Shown here: in pieces, positions 43,250 through 53,404 of the stretch
How the letters are laid out: each line of letters starts with the position of its first letter
Position numbering within the stretch: the first letter of the stretch is position 1
Source of the DNA: Geomonas silvestris
GTDB taxonomy: Bacteria > Desulfobacterota > Desulfuromonadia > Geobacterales > Geobacteraceae
Length of the DNA: 64,000 nucleotides
Reading direction: 5' to 3'
NCBI RefSeq assembly: GCF_014193515.1
Contig: NZ_BLXX01000001.1
Span: forward strand, 620,001 to 684,000
The notes under the pieces: generated by a model
What the model was told of the DNA's origin: nothing
Databases searched by the model: none
What the model saw: the letters and a program-made list of their open reading frames with translations, nothing else
Made by a program: the position numbers and the translations under genes

Positions 43250-44631
43250 ACGTCGCCGCCATCCTGAGCCGCGCCCTCGCCCAGGGGGGGGACTTCGCCG
43301 ACATCTACTACGAGGACGGCTCCTTCACCGCGGTGGTCTGCGAGGACGGCAAGGTCGAGCGGGTGCTCGCGGCGCTCGACCGCGGGGTGGGGATCCGGGT
43401 CATCTCAGGCTTCTCCACCGCCTACGCCTACACCAATGAGGTCACAGCGGCGTCGCTCATGCGGCTGGCCGAGGCGGTAAGCCGCGGGGTGCGCGAGGGG
43501 AGCGCCTTCGAGCGCGCGATCAACCTGACCGAGCGCAAGGTGGGGGCAGGTTTCCCGATCCGGATCCAGCCCGACCAGATCCCGCTCGCCGACAAGGTGC
43601 AGCTGGTGCAGCGGGCCGACCGCGCCGCACGCGGGTTTGATCCCCGGGTGCGCCAGGTGATGGCGGTCTACCGCGACGCCCGGGTGGTCACCCAGGTTGC
43701 CAACTCGCTCGGGGAATTCAGCGAGGCCCACAGCACGGCCACGGTCTTCATGGCCCAGGTGGTGGCGCAGGACGGTTCGGTCACCCAGACGGGGTACGAG
43801 CCCCTGGGGGCGCAGTACGGCTACGAGGTGTTCGACCAGGCCTCCCCCGAGGAGGTGGCACTCACCGCGGCGCGGCGCGCCGTCCTCATGCTGGGCGCCC
43901 GCCCTTCGCCGGCCGGCGTGATGCCGGTGGTGCTCTCCTCCGAGGCGGGGGGGACCATGGTGCACGAGGCGATCGGCCACGGGCTCGAGGCGGACCTGGT
44001 CCAGGCGGGGAGTTCCGTCTACCGGGGGAAGATCGGCGAGCAGGTCGCCTCCGAACTCGTCACGGTGCGCGACGATGCCACCATCCCCAACGCGCGCGGT
44101 TCCTTCTCCTTCGACGGCGAGGGGACGCCGGCCCAGAACACGGTGCTGGTGGAAAAGGGGATCCTGAAGGGGTACCTCTACGACCGGCTGAGCGCGCTGA
44201 AAGACGGCTGCGTCTCCACCGGTAACGGCCGGCGCGAGTCCTACCGGATGCGCCCCATCGTGCGGATGACCAACACCCTGATAGCACCGGGCGAGAGCGA
44301 CCCGCAGGCGGTCGTCAGGGCCGCCGGGAGCGGCCTCTTCGTCAGGAAGATGGGGGGCGGCCAGGTAAATACCGTGAACGGGGATTTCGTCTTCGAGGTG
44401 ACCGAGGGGTACCTGATCGAGAACGGCGAGGTGGGAGAGCCGGTGCGCGGGGCGACCCTGACCGGCAACGGACCGGAGGTCTTGAAGAACATCACCATGG
44501 TCGGCAGCGACCTGGGTTTCGGGATCGGGACCTGCGGCAAGGACGGCCAGGGGGTGCCGGTAGCCGACGCCCAGCCGACCCTGCTCATTTCGGGGATCAC
44601 CGTGGGTGGGAAGGCGCAGAAAACGGGTTAA
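43234..44631 (+). CDS. tldD: TldD metalloprotease
   Basis: 465 residues, TldD/PmbA family. The zinc motif HEAIGH (followed by GLEADLVQ) is intact, which marks the catalytic TldD rather than the TldE/PmbA partner. TGNGRRESYRMRPIVRMTNT and the C-terminal VGSDLGFGIGTCGKDGQ are family blocks. TldD/TldE together degrade unfolded peptides and mature some modified peptides. No tldE lies in the window. It overlaps the DUF4911 gene by 16 bases. Confidence 0.94.
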   Translation: MLQELDVAAILSRALAQGGDFADIYYEDGSFTAVVCEDGKVERVLAALDRGVGIRVISGFSTAYAYTNEVTAASLMRLAEAVSRGVREGSAFERAINLTERKVGAGFPIRIQPDQIPLADKVQLVQRADRAARGFDPRVRQVMAVYRDARVVTQVANSLGEFSEAHSTATVFMAQVVAQDGSVTQTGYEPLGAQYGYEVFDQASPEEVALTAARRAVLMLGARPSPAGVMPVVLSSEAGGTMVHEAIGHGLEADLVQAGSSVYRGKIGEQVASELVTVRDDATIPNARGSFSFDGEGTPAQNTVLVEKGILKGYLYDRLSALKDGCVSTGNGRRESYRMRPIVRMTNTLIAPGESDPQAVVRAAGSGLFVRKMGGGQVNTVNGDFVFEVTEGYLIENGEVGEPVRGATLTGNGPEVLKNITMVGSDLGFGIGTCGKDGQGVPVADAQPTLLISGITVGGKAQKTG

Positions 44632-44695
44632 GGTTTACCTGCGCTGCGCTCACAGGTCGAGGTTGAGGGAAAAAAAACGCTTTTGCCGTTTTAGT

Positions 44696-44719
44696 CCGTG
44701 TTCTCCGGGCCTCCGTGGC
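44696..44719 (-). repeat. dispersed CCACGGAG...ACACGG repeat copy (diverged)
   Basis: ccgtgttctccgggcctccgtggc, a diverged copy of the GCCACGGAGACACGGAG family, between the convergent tldD and C13 peptidase genes. Confidence 0.6.
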
Positions 44720-44733
44720 CAGCCCTGAAGTTT

Positions 44734-46254
44734 CTAAGGAAGTTGTTTCTTCTGCGTTTTCCCAGCCAGCTCCGGCTCCAGCTGTCTCAATTTCCTCCCT
44801 ATCTCCCGCCCTACCCAGATCTGCGGGTTGGACGGCGTTTCGCCCTGTTCCTCTTCCCACTTGCGGATGATCGCCCGCGCCTTCACGAAGGCATCGCTGA
44901 AGGAGTGGGTCGATTTCAGAGCGCGGTCCAAAAACGCCTCCCCGAACCAGGTGAACTTCTCGCCGAAACCGCAGCCGAAGGACTCGCTCTTCGCGTCGGC
45001 CGCCGTGATGACCAGGGTGTCCTCCCCCTTCAAGGGATCGATGAAGCCCCCCGAGAAGCAGGCGGAGACCACCACCACCTTCCAGCGGATCCCCGATTTC
45101 GCGAGCATGGTGCGCACCATCTCGGGAGTCACCTGGTCCAGGTCGAGCGGGGGGTTGCTCACCTCAAGCTCGTGGTCCCTTGAACCGTGCGAGGTGAGAA
45201 AGAGCACCAGGACGTCGCTATCGCGGTTCATCACCTCCCCCAGCCGCACCAGGGCCTTTTCCAGGTTGCTCGCACTGGCAAAGGGGAGCGTAGTCGCCGT
45301 CTGCGGGTTGTTGGCGAGGATCAGGCTGCGTCCCGCGGTCCGGAAACGCCTGTCGAAGACCTGCTGCGCCGTCAGCACCTCCTTCAAGAAGACGTCCTGG
45401 GTGGCGTCACCCGCAAAGCCCACGAAGTAGAGGTGCGGCCGGCCGCGCTCCCCGGGGAGCAGGCTGGCAAGCTCGCTGTCCAAGAGCCTCCCCTGCGCCG
45501 CCAAGACCCGCTCGTTGAGTTGCAATTCGCCGCTCTCGCTCCCCCCCTGCCCGGCACTCACCCACAGGTCGGCCCGCGAGAAGAACCACAGCGGCACCAA
45601 CACCACGAGCAAAAGCAAAAGGGCGCTCTGCACGCGTCGGGCAAGCGGTGCGCCGGAAACGCGCAGCAAAAAGAGCAGGCCGCAAAAACACCACCATCCG
45701 TAGAACCGGTAGTAGTGCGGCGCGTCGAGGTAGGGCTGCAGCCACTCGAGCCACCTGAAAAGCGCCAGGCGCTCGAGGAGTGCGTGGGTGAGCTCGATGG
45801 GGATGCTGAGCGCCACCAGGGCCACCGCGAGCCCGCACCCGAGAACCGGGCGGGAGAGCAGCCGGGCGGCCAGGTAGCCGGCGAAAAGCACCAGCGGCAG
45901 GTGGAAGAAGAACCCCGGGACAGCCGCCGCGGCGAAGCTGCCGGAGCGCCCCACCAGGAGGTAGGAGACCCCGAGGTTGCAGAGGAAGTCGAGCAGCGCC
46001 AAAAGCGCGAGCGCACCCGGGGTGACGCAGAGCCGTTGCGGCGCCACCGGGAGAAGCAGGGAAAGCCGAAGCCCGGCCTTCAGGTTGCAGAGCAGGTTCC
46101 CGAGCGGGCCGCGCGAGACCGGGATTTCGGCCGTTTCGGCCGGGCCGGCAGGCAAAGCCCCGCCCTCTTCGGCGGGTGTGCCGGATGGCTGCACAGCGTC
46201 GGGCGCGCTGTCATTGGGAGTTGAAGTGGTGGGATCGTGCGGGTCGGTACTCAT
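44734..46254 (-). CDS. membrane-bound C13 (legumain-like) cysteine peptidase
   Basis: 506 residues. A Pro/Ala-rich cytoplasmic N-terminus (about 1-60) is followed by a membrane domain of about five to six helices (about 70-240). A C-terminal peptidase domain (about 290-490) follows. The catalytic dyad of clan CD is visible: His in LFLTSHGSRD and Cys in VVVSACFSGGF. The family includes legumain and GPI transamidase; bacterial members process unknown targets. It is convergent with tldD and stands alone. The start at 46254 is uncertain because no good ribosome site is present; a GTG eight codons upstream is possible. Confidence 0.85.
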   Translation of the reverse strand: MSTDPHDPTTSTPNDSAPDAVQPSGTPAEEGGALPAGPAETAEIPVSRGPLGNLLCNLKAGLRLSLLLPVAPQRLCVTPGALALLALLDFLCNLGVSYLLVGRSGSFAAAAVPGFFFHLPLVLFAGYLAARLLSRPVLGCGLAVALVALSIPIELTHALLERLALFRWLEWLQPYLDAPHYYRFYGWWCFCGLLFLLRVSGAPLARRVQSALLLLLVVLVPLWFFSRADLWVSAGQGGSESGELQLNERVLAAQGRLLDSELASLLPGERGRPHLYFVGFAGDATQDVFLKEVLTAQQVFDRRFRTAGRSLILANNPQTATTLPFASASNLEKALVRLGEVMNRDSDVLVLFLTSHGSRDHELEVSNPPLDLDQVTPEMVRTMLAKSGIRWKVVVVSACFSGGFIDPLKGEDTLVITAADAKSESFGCGFGEKFTWFGEAFLDRALKSTHSFSDAFVKARAIIRKWEEEQGETPSNPQIWVGREIGRKLRQLEPELAGKTQKKQLP

Positions 46255-46484
46255 GATTGATGGATAATACCACGGCACTCGCTGTTTGGGGAGACGGCAT
46301 TATTCTTTTTCTCTGGATTCATTGATGTTTTTGTTCGATTCTGCTATTAGCTTCCTGTCATCATCTCGCGCGCAATGCCTGTCAGCCCCGCAACCGTTGA
46401 GTTTGAACGTATTTCGCTTTTTCAATCGGGGCCATTCCTGATACCATGGCGAAGTTGCCGACACCGTTTTAGAGAGGTAGCACC

Positions 46485-47837
<1,353 letters not shown>

Positions 47838-47864
47838 AAGGGATACACGGGATAAAACCAAACG

Positions 47865-48056
47865 AACAGGGATGAATGGGATAAACGGGATAACGTCCCG
47901 GACCAAAACGGCTGAAGGGGGTAACCTAAAGGCGTGGCTTTTGCCTTTACGTTCATCAGGTCTTAAGGTTATATCCCCTTTATCCCATTCATCCCTGTTC
48001 TCTATGTTCATCAGGTTTCAAAATTTTATCCGGTTAATCCTATTCATCCCTGTTAG
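47865..48056. repeat. inverted GATGAATGGGATAAA repeats in an intergenic gap
   Basis: A perfect 21-nt inverted repeat (47865-47885 and 47979-47999, core acagggatgaatgggat). A third, diverged inverted copy (tcctattcatccctgtt) is at 48038-48054, and gttcatcaggt occurs twice (47951, 48006). The region is AT-rich compared with its neighbours and carries no gene. Confidence 0.8.
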
Positions 48057-48089
48057 TTTAGTCTTTGTCCATGTTGAACCGGAGGAGAG

Positions 48090-48659
48090 ATGAAGATCGT
48101 CAGTCTGCTGGGGAGTCCCCGGCCCAACAGCAACAGTTCCGCCATTGCCAACCGGTTCCTGAAGACCGCACAGGAGCTCGGCGCCGAGACCACCTGTTTC
48201 ACCCTGAACCGCCTGAACTACCGGGGGTGCCAGGGGTGCTACGTCTGCAAGACCACCCTGGACCACTGCGTGCTGCGGGACGACCTGGCCCAGGTGCTCG
48301 ACGCGGTGGCCGAAGCCGACCTCGTGGTACTCGCCTCGCCGGTCTACTACGGGGAGGTCACCAGCCAGCTCAAGGGTTTTTTGGACCGGACCTTCTCCTA
48401 CCTGGTCCCTGACTACCGGACCAGTGCCACCCCCACCCGGCTCTCGCCGAAGAAGCTCGTCTTCGTGCAGACCCAGGGGCATCCCGACGAGGAGATGTTC
48501 GCTGACATCTTCCAGCGGTACGAGCACTTCCTGAAGTGGACGGGGTTTACCGAAGCGACCCTGATCCGCGCCTGCGGCATCGGGCCGGGGAGCGTCGACG
48601 CCCCCCCCGAAGAGGCGCTGCGCGAGGCCGAAGCAGTGGCCCGCCGCCTGGTTTCCTGA
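48090..48659 (+). CDS. flavodoxin-fold NAD(P)H-dependent FMN reductase
   Basis: 189 residues. The phosphate-binding loop LGSPRPNSNSSAIA for FMN is followed by the Cys pair GCQGCYVCK, then SPVYYGEVTSQLKGFLDRTFS, as in iron-sulfur or NADPH-dependent flavin reductases (NfnB/WrbA-like superfamily). Cytoplasmic electron carrier or oxidoreductase; substrate unknown. The ATG has ggaggag three bases upstream. It stands alone between a repeat gap and a hairpin element. Confidence 0.88.
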   Translation: MKIVSLLGSPRPNSNSSAIANRFLKTAQELGAETTCFTLNRLNYRGCQGCYVCKTTLDHCVLRDDLAQVLDAVAEADLVVLASPVYYGEVTSQLKGFLDRTFSYLVPDYRTSATPTRLSPKKLVFVQTQGHPDEEMFADIFQRYEHFLKWTGFTEATLIRACGIGPGSVDAPPEEALREAEAVARRLVS

Positions 48660-48719
48660 TCCCCAGCGCAAGGCGGCACAGCTTCTCCCCACAAGACACA
48701 AAAGAGTTTCTTCAAACAG

Positions 48720-48831
48720 GTTCGGCCTCCCGCGTTGACGCAGGAGGCCGAACATTTTAGAGCTTTGATTTTCTCAGGTTTTCCCCAGATTTTCCCGGTT
48801 TTACGGTTTTCTCCGTGTCTCCGTGGCTAAC
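48720..48831. repeat. hairpin plus CCACGGAG repeat element, copy 1
   Basis: An 11-bp stem gttcggcctcc/ggaggccgaac with loop cgcgttgacgca (48720-48753) is followed 53 nt later by an inverted copy of the GCCACGGAGACACGGAG repeat (48807-48831). The hairpin with following attttag may also terminate the reductase gene. Confidence 0.75.
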
Positions 48832-48839
48832 CCCGTTTA

Positions 48840-50708
48840 TCAGAATTCGATGCTGAACTCGGCCCCCGCGTCGTTATTGCGCACCGACAAAAGCCCCCCC
48901 ATGTGCTTCTCGACCATCGTCTTCGACATGAAGAGCCCCACGCCGGTCCCGGACTTCGGTTCCTTGGTGGTGAAATACGGATCGAAGATCTTCCCCATGA
49001 TCTCCTCGGGAATCCCCCCCGCGTTGTCCGCGATGGTCACCACGGTCCTGCCGTTTTCTCCCCCCATGGTGATCAGCACCCGCGGGTCCGGGACCGTCTT
49101 CTTGGCGAACTCTTCCTGTGCGTTCATCAGGATGTTGAGCAGCACCTGGGAAAACTCCGCCGGGTACCCGTAGATGTAGGGATCGTCCCCGCCCTGTACC
49201 TCGACCCCGATCCGGTGCTTGGCAAAACTCCCCTCCAAAAGCAGAAGGGTCCGCTGCACCTCCGCATTGACCCGGAACTTCACCTTCTCCTTGTCGGTCC
49301 TGAAGAAGTTGCGGAACTCGTCCAAGGTGCAGGACATCTGGTTGATGAGGCTCCCCGCCTTGCGCGCCACCTCGTCCAGATACTTCTTGGTGAGATCCCC
49401 CTTGGTGAAGGTGACCGGCACCTGCTGGATCAGCTGCCCCAGATCGTTCAGGGGCTTGCGCCACTGGTTGGCGATGTTCCCGATCATCTCCCCCATCGCC
49501 GCCTGGCGCCCCTGCTGCACCAGTAACTGCTCCTTCTCGCTCAGCTTCTCCAGGGCGTCCAGACGCTCGCGGGTCTGCTTCTCGAGGTCGGCGATGGTAT
49601 GCAGAAGTTCGCGCTCCGCCTGATCGCGCTGCGCGGCACGGGTCTGCAGCAACCGGTAGGCCTGCTCCAGCGCCGCAGCCACCTCCGCGGTCTCCTTCAC
49701 CGCGAAGCTCCCCGCTGCCGGGACCATCTCGGCCCGCCCCAGGGAGAGCGCGGGCTCCACCAGCGACTGGATGGCGTGGGCGATCTTGCGGGCGTACCCG
49801 AAGATGAGCGCCAGCACCAACCCGGTCACCACCAGCGCAGCCAGGATGGTCCAGCCGGTCCAGCGGTACAGCGCAGCCAGCACCGCCCCCTTGGGCACCT
49901 CGATCAGCACCGACCAGTTGGAGAGCGCCGAGCGACACAGGGTAGCCAGCACCGGTGCCCCCTCCAGGTTGGTGCTCTCGACGGTCCCCTCCCGGGCCGC
50001 CTCCCCCAACGCTGCGGGTATCTTGCTCCCGATACTCCGCTCCGAGTTCGGGGTCCGGGCCACCAGGATCTGGTCGCTATCCAGGATGAGTCCGTACCAG
50101 TCGGGGCGCAGGGTCGCCTGACGCAAGACCTCCGCCATCGGTTCGGAGCGCAGGGTAAGCGCCAGGTCGTACTTGACCGTGCCGTTCACGAAGACCGGGA
50201 CGTCGACGCTCACCTGGGACTGCTGGCTGACCGCCCCCATGTAGAGCCCCGACACCGTCGGTCTGGCGGTCTGGAAGATGAGGCGCACGGCATCCAGGTT
50301 GTTGCGGCGCGGCAGGGTCGATCCGAACGGACGCGCGGTGTGCAACAGCTCCTGACCGTAGCGGTCCGCCAACAGGATGTCAGCGGACGGGTAGGATTTC
50401 AGCACCTGCTGGGCCTGCCGGTGAACCGCCGCCAGGTCGCCAGCCGCAAAGCTCGGCGAGGTGGACAGGGTGGAGAGGGAAGCCTCGATGCTGACGATCT
50501 CGCGGTCCACCACCCGGGTCAGCGAGCGTGCGGTGTCAAGCATGCTCCGGTTCAACTCGTCGCGCTTGGTCAAGAAGGCGTGGTACACCAGGAGGCTCGC
50601 GATGAGCCAGACCGGTGCCACGGCGGCGATTACCAGGCGGATCAGGTGAAAGCGGATGCTGCAGGGATTGGGCGAAGTGGCAGGTTTCATTGCAGCGGTT
50701 TCCGGCAT
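48840..50708 (-). CDS. Cache-domain histidine kinase lacking the phospho-acceptor His
   Basis: 622 residues. Helix 1 (about 27-47), a double-Cache-like periplasmic sensor (about 50-280), helix 2 (about 290-312), a long coiled coil (about 345-405), then the kinase region. The H-box reads GEMIGNIANQWRKPLN, where the family has NIAHQWRQPLN; the His is Asn414 (codon 49467-49469). The ATP-binding domain looks intact (NILMNAQEEF, DNAGGIPEE, GTGVGLFMSK). It may be a pseudokinase, act through another kinase, or have lost function. No response regulator is adjacent. The start at 50708 has gggggaa before the ATG; the longer frame upstream is not supported. Confidence 0.9.
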   Translation of the reverse strand: MPETAAMKPATSPNPCSIRFHLIRLVIAAVAPVWLIASLLVYHAFLTKRDELNRSMLDTARSLTRVVDREIVSIEASLSTLSTSPSFAAGDLAAVHRQAQQVLKSYPSADILLADRYGQELLHTARPFGSTLPRRNNLDAVRLIFQTARPTVSGLYMGAVSQQSQVSVDVPVFVNGTVKYDLALTLRSEPMAEVLRQATLRPDWYGLILDSDQILVARTPNSERSIGSKIPAALGEAAREGTVESTNLEGAPVLATLCRSALSNWSVLIEVPKGAVLAALYRWTGWTILAALVVTGLVLALIFGYARKIAHAIQSLVEPALSLGRAEMVPAAGSFAVKETAEVAAALEQAYRLLQTRAAQRDQAERELLHTIADLEKQTRERLDALEKLSEKEQLLVQQGRQAAMGEMIGNIANQWRKPLNDLGQLIQQVPVTFTKGDLTKKYLDEVARKAGSLINQMSCTLDEFRNFFRTDKEKVKFRVNAEVQRTLLLLEGSFAKHRIGVEVQGGDDPYIYGYPAEFSQVLLNILMNAQEEFAKKTVPDPRVLITMGGENGRTVVTIADNAGGIPEEIMGKIFDPYFTTKEPKSGTGVGLFMSKTMVEKHMGGLLSVRNNDAGAEFSIEF

Positions 50709-50996
50709 GGTTTCCCCCAGGGATGCGTTATACTGGGCGAGGCCCGATACGGACCGCCCCGGCGGTACGGCGAGCTTCCGGGCGCACCGGGAAACTCTAC
50801 CATCCGGCACCGCCCAGACAAGACGCTGCGGTCAATTAAATTACAACTCCTTAATACCCATTTCTCCCCGTTCTCCCTACAGGCCGCCCCACCCTTGCCG
50901 GGCGCGGCAGGGAGATCCGAAAACGCGATGGACGGAACCGGCACTTGCCGTTATAGTAAGTCTAATGAATCAACCTACCTCACCCGGGAGGCTCCC

Positions 50997-52475
50997 ATGA
51001 GAATAGCTGTCAGTTCCGAAAATCCCCTGCAACTCAGCTGCGCGGCATTGGTGGTCGGCGTCTTCGAGGACGCCCAGACCGAACTCAGCCGCGAGGTAAA
51101 CACCGCACTCGACGGCTGGCTGGACCGGCTGACCGAAAACCGCGAGTTCACCGGCAAACCCGGCAGCTCGCGCCTCCTGCACAGCTTCGGCCGGCTCCCC
51201 GCCGAGCGGCTCGTGCTGGTGGGGCTCGGCAAACGGGCAGAGCTTACCCCGGAGAAGCTGCGCCAGGCCGCGGGGAACGCGATGCAGGCGCTGAAGGGGG
51301 CGCGGGTCGCCAGCTTCGCCAGCGCCCTTTCCAGCGCCGCCGGCTTCCCGGAGGCACTGGAGGCCGTTGCGAGCGGCACCCTATTGGGGAGCTACAGCTT
51401 CGACGAGTACAAGACCAAGAACCAGGAGGAGCGCTTCAGCTTCGAGGCGGCGACCTTGTTGCTCCCGGCGGATGCCGACCAAGACGCGGCGGGCGAGCGG
51501 CTGCGGCACAGCGAGGCCCTCTGCGGCGGCGTGCGCCTCGCGAGGGACCTGGTATCCCAGCCGGGAAACGTGGTCAACACCGGCTACCTGGCCGACACCG
51601 CCCGCAAGCTTGCCGAGCGGCACGGCCTCAGCTGCCGGGTCTACGAGCTTGACGAGTTGGCCCAGATGGGGCTCAACGCGCTCATCGCGGTCGGCAAGGG
51701 GTCGGTGGAGCCGCCGCGCCTCATCGTGGTCGAGTACCAGGGGGCACCGCAACCGGGGAACCCGGTGGTGCTGGTCGGCAAGGGGATCACCTTCGACTCG
51801 GGCGGCATCTCGCTGAAGCCGGGCGCGGGGATGGAGGAGATGAAGACCGACATGGCCGGGAGCGCCGCGGTGCTCGGGACCCTGGAGGCGGTGGCCGGGC
51901 TCAGGCTGCCGGTGAACCTGGTCGGCATCATCCCGACCGCCGAGAACATGCCGGACGGCAAGTCGTTTCGCCCCGGCGACGTTCTGACCTCCTATTCCGG
52001 GCTTACCATCGAGATCACCAACACCGATGCCGAAGGGCGCCTCATCCTCTGCGACGCGCTACACTTCGCCCAGCAGTACCGGCCGGCCGCCCTCATCGAC
52101 CTGGCGACCCTGACCGGCGCCTGCGTGGTGGCGCTGGGGCACGAGGCAACCGGCCTCATCGCCAACGACGACCAGCTCGCCGAGGCGCTGAAGAGCTCGG
52201 GGGCGCGGACCGGTGAGCGGCTCTGGCAGCTACCGGTTTTCGAGGAGTACGGCGAGAACATGAAGAGCGACATCGCCGACCTGAAGAACGCGGGCAGCCG
52301 GGACGCCGGAGCCAGCAAGGCGGGGTGGTTCCTGAAGCAGTTCGTGGGCGAGTCCCCCTGGGCCCACCTGGACATAGCAGGCACCGCCTGGAGCGACAAA
52401 GCGCGCCCCTACTGCCCCAAGGGCGCCACCGGCGTCGGCGTGAGGCTCCTTATCGACTACCTGCAAAGCCGCTAA
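50997..52475 (+). CDS. pepA: leucyl aminopeptidase (M17)
   Basis: 492 residues. The N-terminal macro-like domain (about 1-170) is followed by the M17 catalytic domain. GKGITFDSGGISLKP carries metal ligands, and MKTDMAGSAA and NTDAEGRLILCDAL contain the catalytic Arg and metal Asp/Glu. It removes N-terminal residues from peptides in the cytoplasm and forms hexamers in known members. The ATG at 50997 has gggagg five bases upstream. A strong bidirectional terminator follows. Confidence 0.96.
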   Translation: MRIAVSSENPLQLSCAALVVGVFEDAQTELSREVNTALDGWLDRLTENREFTGKPGSSRLLHSFGRLPAERLVLVGLGKRAELTPEKLRQAAGNAMQALKGARVASFASALSSAAGFPEALEAVASGTLLGSYSFDEYKTKNQEERFSFEAATLLLPADADQDAAGERLRHSEALCGGVRLARDLVSQPGNVVNTGYLADTARKLAERHGLSCRVYELDELAQMGLNALIAVGKGSVEPPRLIVVEYQGAPQPGNPVVLVGKGITFDSGGISLKPGAGMEEMKTDMAGSAAVLGTLEAVAGLRLPVNLVGIIPTAENMPDGKSFRPGDVLTSYSGLTIEITNTDAEGRLILCDALHFAQQYRPAALIDLATLTGACVVALGHEATGLIANDDQLAEALKSSGARTGERLWQLPVFEEYGENMKSDIADLKNAGSRDAGASKAGWFLKQFVGESPWAHLDIAGTAWSDKARPYCPKGATGVGVRLLIDYLQSR

Positions 52476-52499
52476 CCCAGCTTTCACCCAAAGCCACCT

Positions 52500-52556
52500 A
52501 AAGATCCGGCAGTTCCGGCCCGCAGCTCTCCCGGAACTGCCGGATCTTATTTTTTC
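52500..52556. terminator. strong bidirectional terminator after pepA
   Basis: An 18-bp stem aagatccggcagttccgg/ccggaactgccggatctt is followed by attttttc. It reaches the last bases of the convergent VTT gene. Confidence 0.9.
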
Positions 52557-53215
52557 AGGAAGTGGTGGCGCAGCACCGGCGCCAGGGCCAAGAGCGCCAG
52601 CATCCCGAGCCCCGCGAGGATCCGCCCGGATACCAGGTCCCGCACCTCGTTCACCCGCCTCAGCTGGGTCCCCAGGTAGGTGTAGATGCAGGAACCCGGC
52701 AGGATCCCCAACGAGGTGGTCCAGATGAAGGTGCGCAGCGGGATCCTGCTGATGCCGGCGCAGTAGTTCACCGCGAAAAACGGCAGGACCGGCAGGATGC
52801 GCAGGGTGAGCAGGTAGCTCCCGCCGCGCTCTGCCAGCTCGCGGTTCAACCGGGCGAGCGGTTCGCGGAAGCGGCGCTGCACCCAGTCCCTCACCAGGTA
52901 CCGCGCCGCGAGAAAGGCGAGCACCGCACCCGAGGTGGCGCCCAGGTTCACGTACAAAACGGCAGGGAGCCCGAACAACATCCCGCCAGTCAAGGTCAGT
53001 ACCAGGGCGCCCGGCAGGAAGAGGGCCGTCGCCAGGTAGAGCCCCACGAAGCAGAGCACGGCCTCCAGGTAGTTCTCCTCGATGAACCCCAGCAGCAGTT
53101 CCCGATGTTCCTTAAGCGCCGCCAGGCTCAGGGCCTCGCGTAGCAGAAAGGCGGCAAGGCACGCCACTACCAGCAGCACCAGTGCCACGAGCAGTCTCAG
53201 GTTGTGCGCCGTCAT
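52547..53215 (-). CDS. TVP38/TMEM64 (VTT/DedA-like) membrane protein
   Basis: 222 residues with about five to six hydrophobic segments. The conserved VTT core shows FLPGALVLTLTGGMLFG, GATSGAVLAFLAARYL, RILPVLPFFAVNYCAG and LGILPGSCIYTYLG. This superfamily includes flippases and scramblases of undecaprenyl phosphate and phospholipids. It is divergent from an EEP/PLD gene pair; PLD, EEP and VTT modules are found fused or adjacent in other bacteria. The start at 53215 has gaggg eight bases upstream. Confidence 0.9.
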   Translation of the reverse strand: MTAHNLRLLVALVLLVVACLAAFLLREALSLAALKEHRELLLGFIEENYLEAVLCFVGLYLATALFLPGALVLTLTGGMLFGLPAVLYVNLGATSGAVLAFLAARYLVRDWVQRRFREPLARLNRELAERGGSYLLTLRILPVLPFFAVNYCAGISRIPLRTFIWTTSLGILPGSCIYTYLGTQLRRVNEVRDLVSGRILAGLGMLALLALAPVLRHHFLKK

Positions 53216-53404
53216 AATGAAGACCCTCGCCCTTTGCCTTGCCCCCCTGCCGCGCGGCATCCGCCCCAGTGAGGTTATGCCGCACCGCAGCGGCCTTCGC
53301 AGCCACTCCCCTTCATTGACAACCGCCTCGCTTTATGTACCATCTCTAATAAACCTTGCAAGGACGCCGTTTAATTTTTCCAGCCACGCCCACCTCCACC
53401 CCAC

